Assembly (NCBI RefSeq): GCF_000789235.1
Contig: NZ_KN525716.1
Span: 124,001 to 188,000, forward strand
Source of the DNA: Wocania ichthyoenteri Th78
GTDB lineage: Bacteria; Bacteroidota; Bacteroidia; Flavobacteriales; Flavobacteriaceae
DNA: 64,000 nucleotides
Reading direction: 5' to 3'
Part shown: positions 62,217 to 64,000 of the stretch, piece after piece
How the letters are laid out: every line of letters starts with the position of its first letter
Position numbering within the stretch: the stretch's first letter is position 1
Program-made: the position numbers and the translations under genes
Notes under the pieces: model-generated
Databases searched by the model: none
The model's input: the letters and a program-made list of their open reading frames with translations, nothing else
Told to the model about the DNA's origin: nothing

Positions 62217-63194
62217 ACCCGTTGTGCATTATGATTTAAAAGAAAAAAGTTGTCCATCTTACTGATAATCAGTAACTTGTTTTAGCGATAAAACATTAAT
62301 TATGAACAACTTAAATGCAAATTACGAAAGAATATTGGAAGTATTAAGAAAAATATCAAAAGAGCAGCTTTTAGCTTATCAAAGACGACAACCTAAACTG
62401 AGTGATTTGGAGTTGGTAAGCCTAAGCCTTACATCAGAATATATGGGTATAGATAGTGAGAGTAACCTATTTAGACAACTTCCTGATGTCATTTCATCAA
62501 AAATTAACCGCAGTGTTTATAATCGTAGAAGAAGAAAGTTAGCAAATCATATTGATGCAATACGTTTAAAATTGGCTACTCATTTTAATGAATTTGAAGA
62601 CTATTTCATTGTAGATAGTATGCCTTTAGAGGTTTGTAAGCTATCAAGAAGTTCTCGTTCAAGAATATGTAAAGAAGCTACTTATGTCTTTCCAGACAAA
62701 GGTTATTGTGCTTCTCAAAGTGCTAATTATTATGGGTATAAATTACATGCTATTTGTTCTGTTAGCGGTATTTTTCAGAGTATAGATTTGAGTCCGGCAT
62801 CTGTTCATGATGTGAATTATCTTAAAGATATTAAAGCACAAATTAGCAATTGCACTTTAATTGGTGATAGAGGTTATTTATCCGCAGAAATTCAACTTAA
62901 CTTGTTTGATACTTGTAACATAAAGCTAAATACACCGATGAGAAATAATCAAAACAATTACAAAAAACAACCGTACATTTTTAGAAAATCGAGAAAGAGG
63001 ATAGAAACTTTATTTTCTCAACTGTGTGACCAATTCATGATAAGACGCAACTACGCTAAGTCTTTTGAAGGCTTTAAGACCAGAATAATATCTAAAATAA
63101 CTTCGCTAACTGTAATTCAATACATTAACAAATTTGTCTTTGATAGAAAAATAAACAATATAAAAATCAGCATTATTTAAAATGCACAACGGGT
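62217..63194 (+). mobile_element. IS982-family insertion sequence, 978 bp, apparently intact
   Basis: The element is bounded by 14-bp perfect terminal inverted repeats ACCCGTTGTGCATT (62217-62230 and, inverted, 63181-63194) and by a 7-bp direct duplication TAAATGA. It carries a single transposase ORF whose stop directly abuts the right repeat. The ends beginning ACCC and a size near 1 kb fit IS982. It disrupts an AbiC-like gene on the opposite strand. Perfect repeats, intact ORF and a clean duplication imply a recent insertion. Confidence 0.93.
62302..63180 (+). CDS. IS982-family transposase
   Basis: A 292-residue DDE transposase. The catalytic triad can be read as D105 (IVDSMPLEVC), D189 (LIGDRGYLSAE) and E235 (KRIETLFSQL), and the KGYCASQSANYYGYKLHA segment before the second Asp is typical of IS982. 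No frameshift or stop interrupts it. It is the only gene of the element. It starts 85 bp inside the left end. Confidence 0.93.
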   Translation: MNNLNANYERILEVLRKISKEQLLAYQRRQPKLSDLELVSLSLTSEYMGIDSESNLFRQLPDVISSKINRSVYNRRRRKLANHIDAIRLKLATHFNEFEDYFIVDSMPLEVCKLSRSSRSRICKEATYVFPDKGYCASQSANYYGYKLHAICSVSGIFQSIDLSPASVHDVNYLKDIKAQISNCTLIGDRGYLSAEIQLNLFDTCNIKLNTPMRNNQNNYKKQPYIFRKSRKRIETLFSQLCDQFMIRRNYAKSFEGFKTRIISKITSLTVIQYINKFVFDRKINNIKISII

Positions 63195-63201
63195 TAAATG
63201 A
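63195..63201. repeat. right 7-bp target-site duplication of the IS982-type element
   Basis: TAAATGA immediately after the right inverted repeat, identical to 62210-62216. Confidence 0.9.
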
Positions 63202-64000
63202 GTATGGTAACTCTTCATTTCCAAAAAAATAATTGTATGCTTCAACTAAATAACGTTCATCAAAAGTCAAATTATTGCGCAAAATTTTAAAATAAAAAAC
63301 TCTATTATTAATATATATTCTATTCTTTATAAAATTCATGATATCAATCACTTCATTATAAAGTAAAAGAACGTCTTTTTCATTTTTTACAATTTTTAGA
63401 GGCTGTTTATTAGCTATATTAAAATCAAAAATTTTTCTAGATGAATGGTATTTTGAATGCTTTTCAAATAAATCTCTCCAAGCTTTTGATATATTTTCTA
63501 AGACTTCATAGCCTGAAACTGGTTCATTTGCTTTTTTTCTGTCAATCATAGATCTAAAAAAACCTTCATATCTTTCTTTTTTTGTACTGAAACTATTTAC
63601 CAATTTTCTATGGTTGTCCAACAAATTAAAAAAAGTATTATCCAATTGTTGGCTAATCATTACTTGTGTTTGCTGCTTAAAAACTTCCTTTGTTTCTTTT
63701 AATTCTTCTCTAGTTAAAGTTAAATCCTCTTGTTGATATTTTATTTCAACTTTCTGTCCTAAAAATGCAATATAAATAAAAAACAAACCGGCTAAAGCCC
63801 AAAGTGAACCAGTTACTCCTCCAATAAAATCCCCAACTTCATTAAGTTCTCCATTGAGACAATACCAAAAATAAAACCCAACAAATAAGCCTATTAGCCC
63901 TAGTCCAACAAAAGACCAAGCCACTATTTCAAGAATTGAAATTCTCCTATCTAATTTTTCTATTTGAGACTCAAAGCCTAATTCATTTTTTAACATTAAG
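63195..64000 (-). pseudogene. N-terminal fragment of IS-interrupted AbiC-like (putAbiC) phage abortive infection gene
   Basis: Reading from the ATG at 63996 (the start could lie further upstream, beyond the window edge), the fragment encodes 267 residues up to the insertion. It has two membrane helices (21-45 and 61-80) around the motif GDFIGG (55-60), a coiled coil (about 83-118) and TFFNLLDNH (121-129). A later YFKILRNNLTFDERYLVEAYNYF segment is also conserved. This is the layout of the putative phage abortive infection family putAbiC. Translation would continue into the IS to 63106, giving a truncated 296-residue chimera. Together with 61725-62216 the intact protein was about 428 residues. 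Confidence 0.85.

Noticed and set aside
1-64000. tRNA genes or CRISPR arrays
   Set aside because: I looked through the gaps for cloverleaf-like sequence with TTCGA loops and for short spaced direct repeats and saw none; the only array is protein-coding.

Overview
The window reads as a chromosomal segment of a marine-type Flavobacteriaceae bacterium (Bacteroidota). The basis is very AT-rich DNA, A-rich leaders without Shine-Dalgarno sequences, repeated TAnnTTTG -7 promoter boxes, and several Bacteroidota-specific type IX secretion (T9SS) parts: PorQ, PorP/SprF, PorE-like OmpA proteins, and cargo with type A and type B sorting domains. Most of it is core genome.

Layout. 1-5 kb: the 3' part of a vanadium haloperoxidase, a DoxX-like membrane protein, gcvT, an SDR reductase, pterin carbinolamine dehydratase and a YebC/TACO1 protein. 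5-10 kb: a NYN/LOTUS protein, a large HExxHxxGxxH metalloprotease and a two-DTG aspartyl protease with a PDZ-like tail. 10-15 kb, minus strand: kdsB, a HAD phosphatase, a KdnB-like alcohol dehydrogenase and a PlsC acyltransferase (Kdo/lipid A side), then a DUF4126 protein and a RecD-like helicase. 15-17.5 kb: an overlapping trio of a membrane protein, DUF3822 and rsmD. 17.6-19.5 kb: two duplicated NTF2-like lipoproteins and a secreted protein. 19.6-23.6 kb: RNase P RNA on the minus strand, dnaX, a lipoprotein, miaE and a beta-barrel protein. 23.7-27.2 kb: a polyphosphate cluster sixA-ppk1-ppx.

27.7-40.5 kb is the most striking region. A small secreted protein is followed by a 2469-residue type B T9SS cargo with 17 near-identical HYR modules, a PorP/SprF partner and two tandem PorE-like proteins. 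This looks like a self-contained unit for exporting and anchoring a giant surface adhesin. 40.6-47 kb holds a lipoprotein, a CAP-domain lipoprotein, pdxH, DUF3784, the gutted remains of a methyltransferase gene, and the pyrR-pyrB-STAS-like-DUF3291-rnz operon. 47-58.5 kb holds a type A T9SS protein, rpsA, a BON-LysM protein, cmk, porQ, lon, a rhomboid protease, an LpxL-like acyltransferase and glmM. 58.6-61.7 kb holds acpH, ggt and an unknown membrane protein.

61.7-64 kb is the clearest accessory region. An AbiC-like (putAbiC) phage-defence gene on the minus strand is split by an intact IS982-type element of 978 bp with a 7-bp target duplication. Removing the element and one duplication restores a single open frame of about 428 codons.

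All calls come from reading the sequence and from remembered family features; no searches were run.
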